Positions 42,840 through 52,956 of a DNA stretch of 64,000 bases are shown piece by piece; position 1 is the stretch's first letter; every line of letters begins with the position of its first letter. The DNA is taken from the NCBI RefSeq assembly GCF_003989795.1, contig NZ_RZHG01000003.1:62001-126000 (forward strand). The letters are read 5' to 3'. The stretch comes from Vreelandella andesensis. Its GTDB lineage: Bacteria; Pseudomonadota; Gammaproteobacteria; Pseudomonadales; Halomonadaceae. The notes beneath the pieces are model-generated. The model worked only from the letters and a program-made list of their open reading frames with translations. It searched no databases and had not been told where the DNA came from. A program made the position numbers and the translations under genes.

Positions 42840-43757
42840 ATGAACAATCGAGCACACTGGATAATCACGCTCGTATTGATGACGACTGTCAGCAGTACTC
42901 ACGCGCAGGGGAACACCTCATTTAACGTTATCGCTTCGTTTTCAGTCATTAAAGATTTAATAAAGCGCGTGGCGGGAGACAGCATCAGCATTACAACCAT
43001 TGTGCCAGCAGGTGAAAACGTTCACCGATGGGAGCTTCAACCGCCAAATGTCTTGGCCATTGAGAAAGCTGACATTGTTTTCTACAACGGATACGGACTT
43101 GAACCATGGATACGGCATATTGAAGCGATGGCAGACGATTCGCTCACGCTGACAGCCCTTGCAGAAAGCGCCGATTATGAGCCGCTAATGATACCGGTAG
43201 GTCAATATAAAGATGATTCTGACCCGCATATGTGGATGGACCCAAAGGGGGCAGCTGCTTATGTTGATGTGATAGAAAAAACCCTTATTAAGCACTACCC
43301 CGAGTACGCTGATGCCTTTACCACACGGGCTACTGAGACTCGTGAAGCATTGGCGCTATTAGATCGACAGATCAGAGAGCGACTGGAAGGCATACCGCAA
43401 ACCAACCGCATGCTCACCACCAGTGAAGCCTCCATGGCCTACTTCGCCCGCGCGTACGTTTTTGAGTACGCGGCCATTTGGGGAATTAGCAGTGAGACGA
43501 TTGGCAGTGCGCAAGCAATGGAAGCAATGAGTGTGCATCTTTCCCACAAGCGACCGCCGGCGCTGTTCTATGAAAGTACCTCGCCCTATATTCACATGGA
43601 TGCGCATGCCCGAGAAACAGGACTTACACTGGCAGGGCCCTTATACGTAGACACCTTGAGTGATGCCGACGGCCCTGCCTATAACTACCCTGCCATGCTG
43701 CGCCATAACGCTGAATTACTGCATAAATACCTAGGCGGCGCACGGGCAGAAAAATAG
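42840..43757 (+). CDS. Metal ABC transporter substrate-binding protein, Mn-type ligand set
   Basis: A 305-residue cluster A-I binding protein with a signal peptide (IITLVLMTTVSSTHA). The four ligand positions are His62 (VHRWE), His130 (DPHMWMDP), Glu196 (TSEASMAYFA) and Asp271 (YVDTLSD). The intervals from the second ligand on, 66 and 75 residues, equal those in the manganese protein PsaA (His139, Glu205, Asp280); zinc-type ZnuA normally has a third His and a His-rich loop, both absent here. No ABC ATPase or permease gene is adjacent. Substrate (Mn, possibly Fe) is inferred. Confidence 0.88.
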   Translation: MNNRAHWIITLVLMTTVSSTHAQGNTSFNVIASFSVIKDLIKRVAGDSISITTIVPAGENVHRWELQPPNVLAIEKADIVFYNGYGLEPWIRHIEAMADDSLTLTALAESADYEPLMIPVGQYKDDSDPHMWMDPKGAAAYVDVIEKTLIKHYPEYADAFTTRATETREALALLDRQIRERLEGIPQTNRMLTTSEASMAYFARAYVFEYAAIWGISSETIGSAQAMEAMSVHLSHKRPPALFYESTSPYIHMDAHARETGLTLAGPLYVDTLSDADGPAYNYPAMLRHNAELLHKYLGGARAEK

Positions 43758-43772
43758 CCTCGGCAGCGTTTT

Positions 43773-44474
43773 TTATTCGGTTAGCGCCAGCAATGAACTA
43801 ATGATCAGGTCAGGCTGGCTATGCTCGATTGGCTCACCGTGGTTATAGCCGTAAGGTAACGCCACGGTGGTAAAGCCAGCGGCCTTGCCCGCAGCAATGT
43901 CGTGGCGCGAATCACCCACCATAACACTTGCCGAAGGTGGAGTATCTAGCCGTTGAGCCATATAGAGTAGCGGCAGCGGGCTGGGTTTTTTCTCGGCCAG
44001 ACTGTCGCCGCCCAAGCAGTGCGTAAATAGCGGCAATAGATCAAAGTGACCTAAAATTGGGGCAATAAATCGTTCCGGCTTGTTGGTAATCAATACCAGT
44101 GAATAGCCTGCCTTGTACAAATCATGCAGTGCTGTTCGCACCCCTGGGTAGAGCTGAGTTAGCGCATTGGGGGCAGCCGCGTAATGGCACATGAAAGCCT
44201 CATAGGCAGTGGCTTGCAATGCCTGCCCCGGAGCAACTGATAATGCCCAAGTTAGCGCCCTTTCAATAAGTACCTGAGCGCCATTACCTACCCAGTCGCG
44301 TACACGTTCTTCACCGGGCACAGGTAGTCCAACGTCATCGAGCGCATGCCGAACCGCCACCGCCAGATCCGGAACCGAATCAATCAACGTGCCATCTAGA
44401 TCAAATGCTATTAACCGCTTACCCTGCAAAATTGCATGCACGTCGCGCTCTCCCCAAAAGTCTTTCTCAGACAC
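43773..44474 (-). CDS. gph: Phosphoglycolate phosphatase
   Basis: A 233-residue HAD phosphatase with the nucleophile motif IAFDLDGTLIDSVPDLA (about residue 21), motif II LVLITNKPE, the Lys in EKKPSPLPLLY and motif IV MVGDSRHDIAAGKAAG. It clears 2-phosphoglycolate from DNA repair. The family name is based on the closest pattern. In enterics and pseudomonads gph follows rpe directly; here ndh has come between them on the other strand. The N-terminus is about 15 residues longer than usual. Confidence 0.92.
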   Translation of the reverse strand: MSEKDFWGERDVHAILQGKRLIAFDLDGTLIDSVPDLAVAVRHALDDVGLPVPGEERVRDWVGNGAQVLIERALTWALSVAPGQALQATAYEAFMCHYAAAPNALTQLYPGVRTALHDLYKAGYSLVLITNKPERFIAPILGHFDLLPLFTHCLGGDSLAEKKPSPLPLLYMAQRLDTPPSASVMVGDSRHDIAAGKAAGFTTVALPYGYNHGEPIEHSQPDLIISSLLALTE

Positions 44475-44565
44475 GCTATTAAATTTTATTATCTTACCTG
44501 CTTAGCACGTCGCCAGACATACGGGAAAGTTCTATGCTGAGACTATCTTATGTAAGGAGAAAGCA

Positions 44566-45864
44566 ATGGCCATTCCTCGAATTGTGATTGTCGGCGGCGG
44601 TGCCGGTGGTCTTGCCCTAGCAACACGTTTAGGGCGTACCCTGGGAAAAAAAAAGCGTGCTGAAATTGTCCTGTTAGATAGCAATGCCACCCATGTATGG
44701 AAACCATTGCTGCACGAACTTGCCACTGGGGTATTGAACTCCAGTATGGATGAGGTCGATTACCGTGGGCACTCTTCCGCGCACCATTACCGTTACCAGC
44801 GCGGCTCGTTAAATGGCCTAGATCGCAAACAAAAAGTCATTCATCTAGCGCCCATTAAGGATGAAGACGGCGATGAAGTCCTTCCCTCTCGGCAGCTGAC
44901 TTACGACTATCTAGTCATAGCGCTCGGCAGTATTTCCAATGATTTTGGCACAACAGGCGTTGCTGAACACTGTCACTTTATTGATTCACCTCAGCAGGCT
45001 AAAGCGTTTCAGCGCGATATGATCAATACCTTTTTGCGTTATACCGATCCAGCGCTGCGCCAAAACGCTGAACTGACCATTGGCATTGTAGGCGGTGGCG
45101 CCACAGGCGTAGAGCTTTCTGCCGAGCTTCTGGACGCTTCACGCTTGCTTAACGCCTACGGCGTAACTGCCATTGACCACCAAACAATCAGCGTACACCT
45201 CATCGAAGCTGCACCCCGCCTGCTACCAGGTTTATCCGAACGTATTAGCGAAACCGTGCAACAAGAGCTTAAAAGCATGGGCGTAGCCGTCCACGTCGGC
45301 ACCGCTATTCAAGAGGCTCAGCAGTATCAGTTGGTGACCGGCGATGGTGAGGTTATCAAAACGGACCTGAACGTGTGGGCAGCCGGCATTAAAGCACCGC
45401 CCTTTTTGGCTGAACTAGACCTAAGCACGAATAAGAAAAATCAAATTAATGTTCTTCAAACGCTGCAGAGCGTCGATGACCCCTATATTTTTGCCATAGG
45501 CGACTGTGCCAACTGCCCCCAAGGCGAAGACAGCACCGTACCACCTCGCGCCCAGGCTGCTCATCAACAAGCCAAAGTACTGGCCAAAAACCTTGTGCAC
45601 TGCCTAGAGAGCAAACCCCTGCAAAATTTTACGTATCGCGATCACGGCTCGTTAGTGTCGCTTGCCCGCTACGATGCCGTAGGCAATCTGATGCGCAGTT
45701 CCGCGTCTCGTGGACTATTTTTGGAAGGCTGGTTAGCGCGCCAAGCCTACGCTTCGCTTTACCGAATGCATCAGCTCTCTATTCATGGCGCGCCAAAAAC
45801 AGGGTTGGCGTGGCTGGTTGATAAGCTAAACCGTTATTTAAAGCCCCGCATGAAATTGCATTGA
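44566..45864 (+). CDS. ndh: Type II NADH dehydrogenase
   Basis: A 432-residue single-chain NADH:quinone oxidoreductase at the inner membrane face. It has the FAD fold IVIVGGGAGGLALATRLG, LLDSNATHVWKPLLHELATG, the NADH fold TIGIVGGGATGVELSAEL and the FAD site IFAIGDCANCP. The C-terminal amphipathic part (FLEGWLARQAYASLYRMHQL) is typical of Ndh membrane binding. It does not pump protons. It is divergent from gph and converges on rpe with a 9-bp gap. Confidence 0.95.
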   Translation: MAIPRIVIVGGGAGGLALATRLGRTLGKKKRAEIVLLDSNATHVWKPLLHELATGVLNSSMDEVDYRGHSSAHHYRYQRGSLNGLDRKQKVIHLAPIKDEDGDEVLPSRQLTYDYLVIALGSISNDFGTTGVAEHCHFIDSPQQAKAFQRDMINTFLRYTDPALRQNAELTIGIVGGGATGVELSAELLDASRLLNAYGVTAIDHQTISVHLIEAAPRLLPGLSERISETVQQELKSMGVAVHVGTAIQEAQQYQLVTGDGEVIKTDLNVWAAGIKAPPFLAELDLSTNKKNQINVLQTLQSVDDPYIFAIGDCANCPQGEDSTVPPRAQAAHQQAKVLAKNLVHCLESKPLQNFTYRDHGSLVSLARYDAVGNLMRSSASRGLFLEGWLARQAYASLYRMHQLSIHGAPKTGLAWLVDKLNRYLKPRMKLH

Positions 45865-45873
45865 GCTTATCGC

Positions 45874-46575
<702 letters not shown>

Positions 46576-46679
46576 AGTGCATTCCTAGGTTAACAGGGGA
46601 AAGAAAGGCAAACATCTTAACAGAGCCACCTACGAAGCCCCATCCTCATGCCGTTAAAGCCTAGTCACTACATCTACGC

Positions 46680-46780
46680 GTATCTTTAAATACATATTTC
46701 TAAATAGAATATAAAACATAATTGTAATTCCACAATCACAGGTTTACCCTTACTCACATTACGATTACACCGCCCCCTAT
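46680..46780 (+). promoter_or_regulatory. AT-rich upstream region of the sulfate transporter operon
   Basis: The 100 bp before the sulfate-binding protein gene are strikingly AT-rich (ATACATATTTCTAAATAG and following). CysB sites are degenerate AT-rich sequences upstream of sulfur genes, so this is the likely activator region. The exact site and -35/-10 cannot be named with confidence. Confidence 0.4.
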
Positions 46781-46794
46781 GTAAGGAGCCTGCA

Positions 46795-47832
46795 ATGATG
46801 CGTTCTACTTTTTCCCGTACTGGCCTTCGCCGCAGCCTGCTGGCCGCTGCTATTGGCACGGCTGTGGCTGCCACCGCAGTTTCCAACACGGCAATGGCCC
46901 AAGAGCGCGAACTACTAAACTCTTCTTACGATATCGCCCGTGAATTATTTTCAGCTATCAATCCAGAATTCCAAGCATGGTGGCAAGCAGAGCATGGCGA
47001 AGAGATTGCCATTAGCCAGTCTCACGGTGGTTCTTCTGCACAAGCCCGCGCGATCATGCAAGGCTTGCGTGCGGATGTCGTCACGTTTAATCAGGTGACC
47101 GATGTTCAAGTACTTGCGGATGCAGGCTTAGTGGCGGAAGACTGGCAGGAAGCGTTTGATAACAATGCGTCTCCTTACTACTCCACTACCGCGTTTTTAG
47201 TGCGTAAAGACAATCCAAAAGGTATCGAAAGCTGGGATGATCTCGCCAATGAGGACGTGCAAATCGTTTTCCCAAACCCAAAAACATCGGGTAACGGACG
47301 CTACACCTACCTAGCCGCCTGGGGATTTGCCGAGAACGAATTTGACGGTGATGAAGAGCAGATTCAGGACTTCATGCGCACTTTCCTGCGCAATGTTGCA
47401 GTGTTCGATACCGGTGGCCGCGGTGCAACCACTAGCTTTATCGAACGTGGCATTGGCGACGTACTGATCAGTTTTGAGTCGGAAGTGAACAACATCCGTA
47501 GCGAATACGGTAGCGACGACTACGAAGTCATTGTGCCGCCGGTCAGCATACTTGCCGAGTTCCCCGTCGCAGTTGTCGGTGAAAACGCAGAGCGCAATGG
47601 CAATAGCGACCTTGCACAGAGCTACCTTGAGTACCTTTACCGTGAAGACACTCAGCGTTTACTAGCGGGCTTTAACTATCGCGTTCACGATGAAACGGTC
47701 GTCGCCGAATTTGCCGACCAATTCCCCGACACCGAGCTGTTTGAAGTTGAAGACGTGTTTGGCAGCTGGGAAGAAGCAATGGAGAACCACTTTGAAGGTG
47801 GTGCCCTTCTTGATCAACTGCAACGTCGTTAA
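46795..47832 (+). CDS. Sulfate ABC transporter, periplasmic sulfate-binding protein
   Basis: A 345-residue protein with a signal peptide ending SNTAMAQ. It has the sulfate-binding family signatures LLNSSYDIARELF, SHGGSSAQARAI, VTFNQVTDV, FPNPKTSGNGRYTYLAAWG and FDTGGRGATTSF. The mature part is very acidic (for example EFDGDEEQIQD, FEVEDVFGSWEEAMENHFEG), as is usual for periplasmic proteins of halophiles. It could be named sbp or cysP; the sequence alone does not decide. First gene of a four-gene operon with cysT, cysW and cysA. Confidence 0.95.
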   Translation: MMRSTFSRTGLRRSLLAAAIGTAVAATAVSNTAMAQERELLNSSYDIARELFSAINPEFQAWWQAEHGEEIAISQSHGGSSAQARAIMQGLRADVVTFNQVTDVQVLADAGLVAEDWQEAFDNNASPYYSTTAFLVRKDNPKGIESWDDLANEDVQIVFPNPKTSGNGRYTYLAAWGFAENEFDGDEEQIQDFMRTFLRNVAVFDTGGRGATTSFIERGIGDVLISFESEVNNIRSEYGSDDYEVIVPPVSILAEFPVAVVGENAERNGNSDLAQSYLEYLYREDTQRLLAGFNYRVHDETVVAEFADQFPDTELFEVEDVFGSWEEAMENHFEGGALLDQLQRR

Positions 47833-47841
47833 CGGACGCCT

Positions 47842-48696
47842 ATGAGCCAGCTAGCATTATGGCGGTCCGGCAGCGCACGCGTGCTGCCGGGCTTTGGCCT
47901 GTCTATGGGGATCAGTGTTCTGTTCATTTCGCTGGTACTCCTTCTACCGATCACCGGGCTATTTGGCCAACTGGCAGGGCTTAGCCTTGCCGAATACTGG
48001 GCCATTATTACCGAAGGCCGTGTGGTGGCCAGTTACATGGTCACCATAGGAGCAGCAGCCGTCGCGGCGCTTGTTAATGCCGTGTTTGGATTACTACTAG
48101 CCTGGGTGCTGGTCCGCTATGAGTTTCCCGGCAAGCGTCTTTTAGATGCCTTAATGGATTTGCCCTTCGCGCTCCCCACGGCGGTAGCAGGTATTACTCT
48201 AGCGACGCTGTATGCGGGCAACGGCTGGATGGGCAGCTTATTAGAACCGTTAGGGTTTCAAGTCGCCTACACCTGGGTAGGTATTGCACTGGCCATGGCG
48301 TTTACCAGCATTCCGTTTGTAGTTCGCACCGTGCAGCCGGTACTGGAAGATTTACCCGCAGAAGTTGATGAAGCAGCGATGTCGCTTGGTGCAACCGATG
48401 GCGTAGCGTTTCGACGTGTGATCATGCCGCACCTGTGGCCAGCACTGGTTACCGGCACTGGGTTAGCCTTTGTGCGCTCGCTGGGTGAGTTCGGGGCAAT
48501 TATTTTTATTGCGGGTAACATGCCCTACGAAACCGAAATCACCGCGCTGATGATTTTCGTCAAACTGCAAGAGTACGACTACGCGGGCGCCTCCGCGATC
48601 GCCTCTGTCGTGCTCTTTGTGTCACTGGCTTTACTGCTGGCGATTAATATTTGGCAAGGACGCTTTGTGCGCCGCTTGCATGGAGGAAAAGGCTGA
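47842..48696 (+). CDS. cysT: Sulfate/thiosulfate ABC transporter permease CysT
   Basis: A 284-residue inner-membrane permease (also named CysU) with about six membrane segments. It has LPFALPTAVAGITLATLY and the EAA loop DEAAMSLGATDGVAFRRVIMPHLWPAL, which contacts CysA, followed by LAFVRSLGEFGAIIFIAGN. It is 9 bp after the binding-protein gene, and its stop shares one base with the cysW start (TGATG). Confidence 0.96.
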   Translation: MSQLALWRSGSARVLPGFGLSMGISVLFISLVLLLPITGLFGQLAGLSLAEYWAIITEGRVVASYMVTIGAAAVAALVNAVFGLLLAWVLVRYEFPGKRLLDALMDLPFALPTAVAGITLATLYAGNGWMGSLLEPLGFQVAYTWVGIALAMAFTSIPFVVRTVQPVLEDLPAEVDEAAMSLGATDGVAFRRVIMPHLWPALVTGTGLAFVRSLGEFGAIIFIAGNMPYETEITALMIFVKLQEYDYAGASAIASVVLFVSLALLLAINIWQGRFVRRLHGGKG

Positions 48697-49523
48697 TGCG
48701 CAGAATTGGTGATGCACCCGCCGTGCGGCGTTTACTTATTGGCGCCGCACTGTTGCTGTCAGCGCTATTTTTGCTGCTGCCCTTGGTGGCAATTTTCGCC
48801 CAGGCGTTTTCCCAAGGCGTGATGGTGTTTTGGGCCAACGTTAGCAACACGTTCACCTTGCATGCGATTGGCTTGACGCTGGTCATTGCACTACTGACCA
48901 TTCCAGTGTGTTTAGTATTCGGCGTCGCACTGGCGTGGCTGGTAACCCGCTTTAGCTTTCCCGGGCGGCGTATTCTGCAAACGCTGATTGATATACCTTT
49001 TGCCGTTTCTCCCGTAGTGGCCGGGCTTATTTACTTGTTGCTTTATGGCCGCAATGGCTGGATTGGCAGCTGGCTAGACACCCACGATATTCAACTAATG
49101 TTCGCTTGGCCCGGCATTTTAATGGTGACCATTTTCGTCACCTGCCCCTTTGTGGCACGCGAGCTAATTCCGCTCATGCAGGCCCAGGGCTCGCGAGAAG
49201 AAGAAGCGGCCGTGACCCTGGGCGCCGGCGGCTGGACGACCTTTCGGCGCGTCACGCTGCCTAACATTCGCTGGGCGTTGCTGTACGGGATCATTCTCAC
49301 TAACGCTCGTGCCGTGGGTGAATTTGGTGCCGTTTCGGTGGTCGCAGGTGCCATTCGCGGGAAAACAAACACGTTACCGCTGCATTTAGAGCAGCTTTAT
49401 CAGGATTACAACGCGGTAGGCGCGTTTGCTAGCGCCGCACTTCTGGCCCTTATTGCCCTGTTAACTCTTGCGGCCAAGGCAGGCCTGGAATGGCGCGCAG
49501 CGCGCCAGGAGGCATTTTTATGA
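48696..49523 (+). CDS. cysW: Sulfate/thiosulfate ABC transporter permease CysW
   Basis: A 275-residue permease with about six membrane segments, [18 protein letters not shown], the EAA loop [21 protein letters not shown] and [20 protein letters not shown], specific to CysW. The start at 48696 overlaps the cysT stop by one base; an upstream in-frame ATG at 48651 would overlap more and is unlikely. The end overlaps cysA (ATGA). Confidence 0.96.
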   Translation: MRRIGDAPAVRRLLIGAALLLSALFLLLPLVAIFAQAFSQGVMVFWANVSNTFTLHAIGLTLVIALLTIPVCLVFGVALAWLVTRFSFPGRRILQTLIDIPFAVSPVVAGLIYLLLYGRNGWIGSWLDTHDIQLMFAWPGILMVTIFVTCPFVARELIPLMQAQGSREEEAAVTLGAGGWTTFRRVTLPNIRWALLYGIILTNARAVGEFGAVSVVAGAIRGKTNTLPLHLEQLYQDYNAVGAFASAALLALIALLTLAAKAGLEWRAARQEAFL

Positions 49524-50614
49524 GTATTCGCTTACAAAACATCGCCAAGCACTTTGCCAATACTCAAGCGCTTGAGCCGATCAATCTGGACATTCATGAA
49601 GGCGAACTAGTCGGCCTACTTGGCCCGTCTGGCTCAGGCAAAACCACACTACTGCGTATCATTGCGGGTTTGGAAAGCGCTGATCGCTCTCCGCAACCGG
49701 GTAAAATATTGTTCGGCGACCGCGATGTAACCAATGTCCACGTTCGCGATCGCCGCATTGGCTTTGTCTTCCAACATTACGCGCTATTTCGCCACATGAG
49801 CGTATACGACAATGTGGCCTTTGGGTTAACCGTGATGCCCAAAAAACGCCGCCCTTCCAACGGTGAGATTCGTGCCCGCGTATTTAGGCTGCTGGAGATG
49901 GTTCAACTACAGCATTTAGCTAACCGCTTGCCTGCCCAGCTCTCTGGTGGCCAACAACAACGTGTGTCGCTTGCACGCGCCCTGGCCGTTGAGCCGGACG
50001 TGTTGCTATTGGATGAGCCGTTTGGTGCGCTGGATGCCAAGGTACGCCAGGATCTGCGACGCTGGCTACGCCGCTTGCATGAAGAACTTAACTTTACCAG
50101 CGTGTTTGTTACCCACGATCAAGAAGAAGCGCTGGAGCTCTCTGACCGTGTCGTGGTAATGAGTAACGGACGTATCGAGCAAATTGATACACCTGAAGCA
50201 CTCTACCGTTCGCCTATTAACCGCTTTGTGTTTGAGTTTCTTGGTGACGTTAACCATTTAGAAGGCAATGTACATCAGGGTGTACTCACCTGCGGTGACG
50301 CTCGCCTGAATGTTGACTTGCCTGACGGTAACGAAGAGCTATTACTGCGCCCTCACGAAGTGCGCCTTGCCGAGCAACCTAGCGCAGAAAGCCACCTTCC
50401 AGTAACTATTACAGCCATTTCGCCAGTAGGCGCTGAAGTGCGGGTTGAGCTGGAAGCCGACTGGCTGGCCAAGCCGTGGCTTGCGACAGTGCGCCATGCT
50501 GATTTTGAGCAGCTTCAGATGCGTCGTGGGCAGCGCCTTTTTGCCCATCCACGCCAGTGGCATCGCTTTCCCAACGCGGAGTCAAAAGTAACGGAGCAAA
50601 GCCGCGTCGCTTAG
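49520..50614 (+). CDS. cysA: Sulfate/thiosulfate ABC transporter ATPase CysA
   Basis: A 364-residue ATPase with Walker [13 protein letters not shown]-loop FVFQHYALF, signature [16 protein letters not shown], Walker [12 protein letters not shown], switch His in FVTHDQEEA, and a C-terminal TOBE-type regulatory part from about residue 240. The start [12 protein letters not shown] at 49520 overlaps the cysW stop by 4 bp. Last gene of the sulfate uptake operon. Confidence 0.96.
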   Translation: MSIRLQNIAKHFANTQALEPINLDIHEGELVGLLGPSGSGKTTLLRIIAGLESADRSPQPGKILFGDRDVTNVHVRDRRIGFVFQHYALFRHMSVYDNVAFGLTVMPKKRRPSNGEIRARVFRLLEMVQLQHLANRLPAQLSGGQQQRVSLARALAVEPDVLLLDEPFGALDAKVRQDLRRWLRRLHEELNFTSVFVTHDQEEALELSDRVVVMSNGRIEQIDTPEALYRSPINRFVFEFLGDVNHLEGNVHQGVLTCGDARLNVDLPDGNEELLLRPHEVRLAEQPSAESHLPVTITAISPVGAEVRVELEADWLAKPWLATVRHADFEQLQMRRGQRLFAHPRQWHRFPNAESKVTEQSRVA

Positions 50615-50689
50615 TGCATTTCAACTGCAAACAGAGACGGCAGCTTTAGTTAGTGAATGCTCAGGCTGCCAACCTGTGGCAGCAAAAGG

Positions 50690-51304
50690 CTAGCGCATTT
50701 GCCTAAAGGTAAGGCTCACCCGAGGTTCAACATCTTTCTTGGTTTTAGGAAGACTGTGCAGCCAGTTAGCTTGGGTAGAGCCTTTCATGATTAATAAACT
50801 ACCGTGCTCTAGGACAAGTGATGCCTTCTCACCTGTGCCTTTATGTTTAAACAAAAACTTCCTTTCGCCGCCTAGGCTCAGCGCAGCGATTACTCCGTTC
50901 TCAACAAGGTCTTTTTCAGCATCACTGTGCCAACCCATACCTTCTGCGCCCGAATGGTAAAAATTACACAGGCACGAATTAAATACGTCACCGCAGTGAC
51001 TTTCCACTACCTGCTTGATCTCTTGTAAAAAACTAGGCCACGCTGACGCCATCTTTGTATATCCAGAGTACGTATATGAGACTAGCTCATCCGCGTACCA
51101 GGCTATTTTCCTCTTTGTAACGATCTCTTTCCCGTAAATAAACGAGCGATCATGCTCCCAACTGAGCTCGCTTCGGCACTTTTCGAAATAAGCATCGGCG
51201 GTGGCCTTATCTAAAATTTTGCCGTAGTAATGAACCGCCCCCTCCTGTGGAAGTAGATTGATCAATTTCATGTCGTCATTTTCAAACAGATCTGTAAGCA
51301 TCAT
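50690..51304 (-). CDS. Alpha-ketoglutarate-dependent dioxygenase, AlkB-like (ALKBH2/3 type)
   Basis: About 205 residues. The Fe(II) and 2-oxoglutarate signature is present: GMGWHSDAEKDL (HxD), the later His in WLHSLPKT, and the RxSLTFR motif at the C-terminus (EPRVSLTFRQMR). CNFYHSGAEGMGWHSD matches the eukaryotic-type AlkB homologues more than E. coli AlkB. It would repair 1-methyladenine and 3-methylcytosine. The stretch looks poorer in GC than its neighbours. The start is not certain; tandem ATGs at 51304 and 51301 precede LTDLFE, and a longer frame exists upstream. Confidence 0.88.
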   Translation of the reverse strand: MMLTDLFENDDMKLINLLPQEGAVHYYGKILDKATADAYFEKCRSELSWEHDRSFIYGKEIVTKRKIAWYADELVSYTYSGYTKMASAWPSFLQEIKQVVESHCGDVFNSCLCNFYHSGAEGMGWHSDAEKDLVENGVIAALSLGGERKFLFKHKGTGEKASLVLEHGSLLIMKGSTQANWLHSLPKTKKDVEPRVSLTFRQMR

Positions 51305-51527
51305 AGTTATGCCTATTTTGTGCTGACCACATAGACAGCAAGAAACGGATCTTCCCATAACAAAAAAGAAGGCGATACTGAACCCCACGAGGCTACCCCC
51401 TTTTGACTATTAGCAAACCTTGAAATGGGCATAGCATTAAAGCAACAGAACACCCCACATCACCCGAACATACCGCCAGCGCAATACCCGCGTTATACTG
51501 GCGTTTTAGCCATAGCGGAGAAAGACC

Positions 51528-52121
51528 ATGCGTCGGCGCCATTTTTTACACCTTTCTGGTGCGCTGCTTACCAGCATTTTGCTAGTGGGCTGCGCTAGCC
51601 CTCAATACCTTCAACTAAGCCCAGAACGCAGCGCCAGCGTGCCGCAAACAGGCGCTGGCCAACAGGTCACGGTAATAACTGCCGATGCTAGGGAAAGTGA
51701 AGTAATTGGGACTCGTTCGGGTGGCAATATGTCTACCGCGCAGATTACCGTAAGCAGTCATGAGCTGATACCTCAGTTGCAAGCCGAAGCGGAACGCGCT
51801 GTGCGCGATATGGGGTTCACCCCTACTCGCGACGCTGCCCAAGGCCGCCCAAGTGTGACTTTAGAGCTCTCAAGCCTTAACTATGCGAAAGGTGAAAGTG
51901 GCCAACCGCTGATTGACGAAGCGCGCCTTGAAGGGGTTTTCCGGGCGATCGCCCAAAATAAAGGCACAACGTATACCGGCACTTACACCTCGCGACGCAC
52001 CCAAGGCTATGCCATCAAGCCCGGCGAAGATGCCAATACACGTATGTTAAACGACCTGCTCAACGATGGTTTGAACCGTGCATTTAGCGACCCAGAGCTA
52101 GGCCGATTACTCGCCCGCTGA
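51528..52121 (+). CDS. YajG-like lipoprotein
   Basis: A 197-residue lipoprotein: signal peptide with lipobox LLVGC (Cys near residue 22), then a domain with VITADARESEVIGTRSGGN and the C-terminal LNDLLNDGLNRAFSDPEL, the pattern of the YajG family (PF03923). It is expected at the outer membrane facing the periplasm. The function is unknown. It converges on tpm. Confidence 0.85.
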   Translation: MRRRHFLHLSGALLTSILLVGCASPQYLQLSPERSASVPQTGAGQQVTVITADARESEVIGTRSGGNMSTAQITVSSHELIPQLQAEAERAVRDMGFTPTRDAAQGRPSVTLELSSLNYAKGESGQPLIDEARLEGVFRAIAQNKGTTYTGTYTSRRTQGYAIKPGEDANTRMLNDLLNDGLNRAFSDPELGRLLAR

Positions 52122-52144
52122 ACAATTAGTTCTGGCGATTTATG

Positions 52145-52181
52145 CTAATAACTCTGCCCGCCTAGCGGGCAGAGTTATTAG
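52145..52181. terminator. Inverted repeat after the yajG-like gene
   Basis: A perfect 16-bp stem (52145-52160 with 52166-52181) around a CCTAG loop, with core AACTCTGCCCG. There is no T-tract on the plus side, so it is a possible rather than certain terminator. Its right arm forms the first unit of the tandem array that follows. Confidence 0.7.
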
Positions 52182-52266
52182 GAGACAGAGTTATTAGGAG
52201 ACAGAGTTGCTAGGAGAAACAGTTGTTAGCAAAAACAGTTGTTAGCTGAAAGAGTAACTAGCAAAA
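52171..52266. repeat. Six-copy 16-bp tandem array
   Basis: Six contiguous 16-mers: AGAGTTATTAGGAGAC twice (52171-52202), AGAGTTGCTAGGAGAA, ACAGTTGTTAGCAAAA, ACAGTTGTTAGCTGAA and AGAGTAACTAGCAAAA. The array fades with distance from the hairpin and reaches the stop codon of tpm at 52271. Confidence 0.93.
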
Positions 52267-52270
52267 AAAG

Positions 52271-52903
52271 TTATATGTGCGGCCCACGACGCTCCAGCGC
52301 CCAAACGCTTTCACTACGGCCACGCTCATCAGCTCCTCTGTTTTCAACCAGTTCAACGCGAAAGTTGGGCACAAACAAACGCTCAATTTCACTGTTGGGC
52401 ACGCTATAAGGAGGGCCTGCATTGCTTTCATCGTGGGTTAACCCCACTAGCAACCCTCTAGCGCCAGGCGGCACCAGCTGGGCCAAGTGGAAAGCATAGC
52501 GCTCTCGGGTGGCGGGAGGCAGTGCAATTAGTGAGGCTCGGTCATAAAACGCCCCCACTTCTGCCGCTTGTTTGATGTGCAAATGAAAAAAATCACCGCA
52601 CCACAGCTCGACGCTACCTTGGCGTGTCACGCTGAATCCAGCTTGGTTATAACGCGACACGCCTGCATCGCGCTGCGCTAGAAACTGCTCTATCGCTTCA
52701 GGTGCTAGCTCAATACCCAGCACTGGGTGCCCTTCGTCTGCCAGCCAACGCATATCCAGGCTTTTTCCGCATAATGGCACAAGCACTTTGGCCCCAGGCG
52801 TCACATTGAGCGTAGGCCAGTATTGAACCAACGCAGGATGCGTGTCAGACAAATGAAAGCCGATACGACCCTCCTGCCAACGTTGCCGCCAGGGGTTATC
52901 CAT
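52271..52903 (-). CDS. tpm: Thiopurine S-methyltransferase
   Basis: A 210-residue SAM-dependent methyltransferase. It has WRQRWQEGRIGFHLSDTHP, VLVPLCGKSLDMRWLADEGH and VLGIELAPEAIEQFL, typical of bacterial TPMT, which also methylates selenite and tellurite. The start MDNPWRQRW at 52903 is chosen from family alignment; an in-frame ATG 33 bp upstream gives a poor N-terminus. Its 3' end is next to the 16-bp array. Confidence 0.93.
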   Translation of the reverse strand: MDNPWRQRWQEGRIGFHLSDTHPALVQYWPTLNVTPGAKVLVPLCGKSLDMRWLADEGHPVLGIELAPEAIEQFLAQRDAGVSRYNQAGFSVTRQGSVELWCGDFFHLHIKQAAEVGAFYDRASLIALPPATRERYAFHLAQLVPPGARGLLVGLTHDESNAGPPYSVPNSEIERLFVPNFRVELVENRGADERGRSESVWALERRGPHI

Positions 52904-52956
52904 CGTGGTTACCTCGTACTCAAAATTGACGCGCAACGCTTGTTTTAAAAACCGTC

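Noticed and set aside
52171..52266. CRISPR-like array
   Set aside because: Units of 16 bp are contiguous without spacers, and no cas gene is present.
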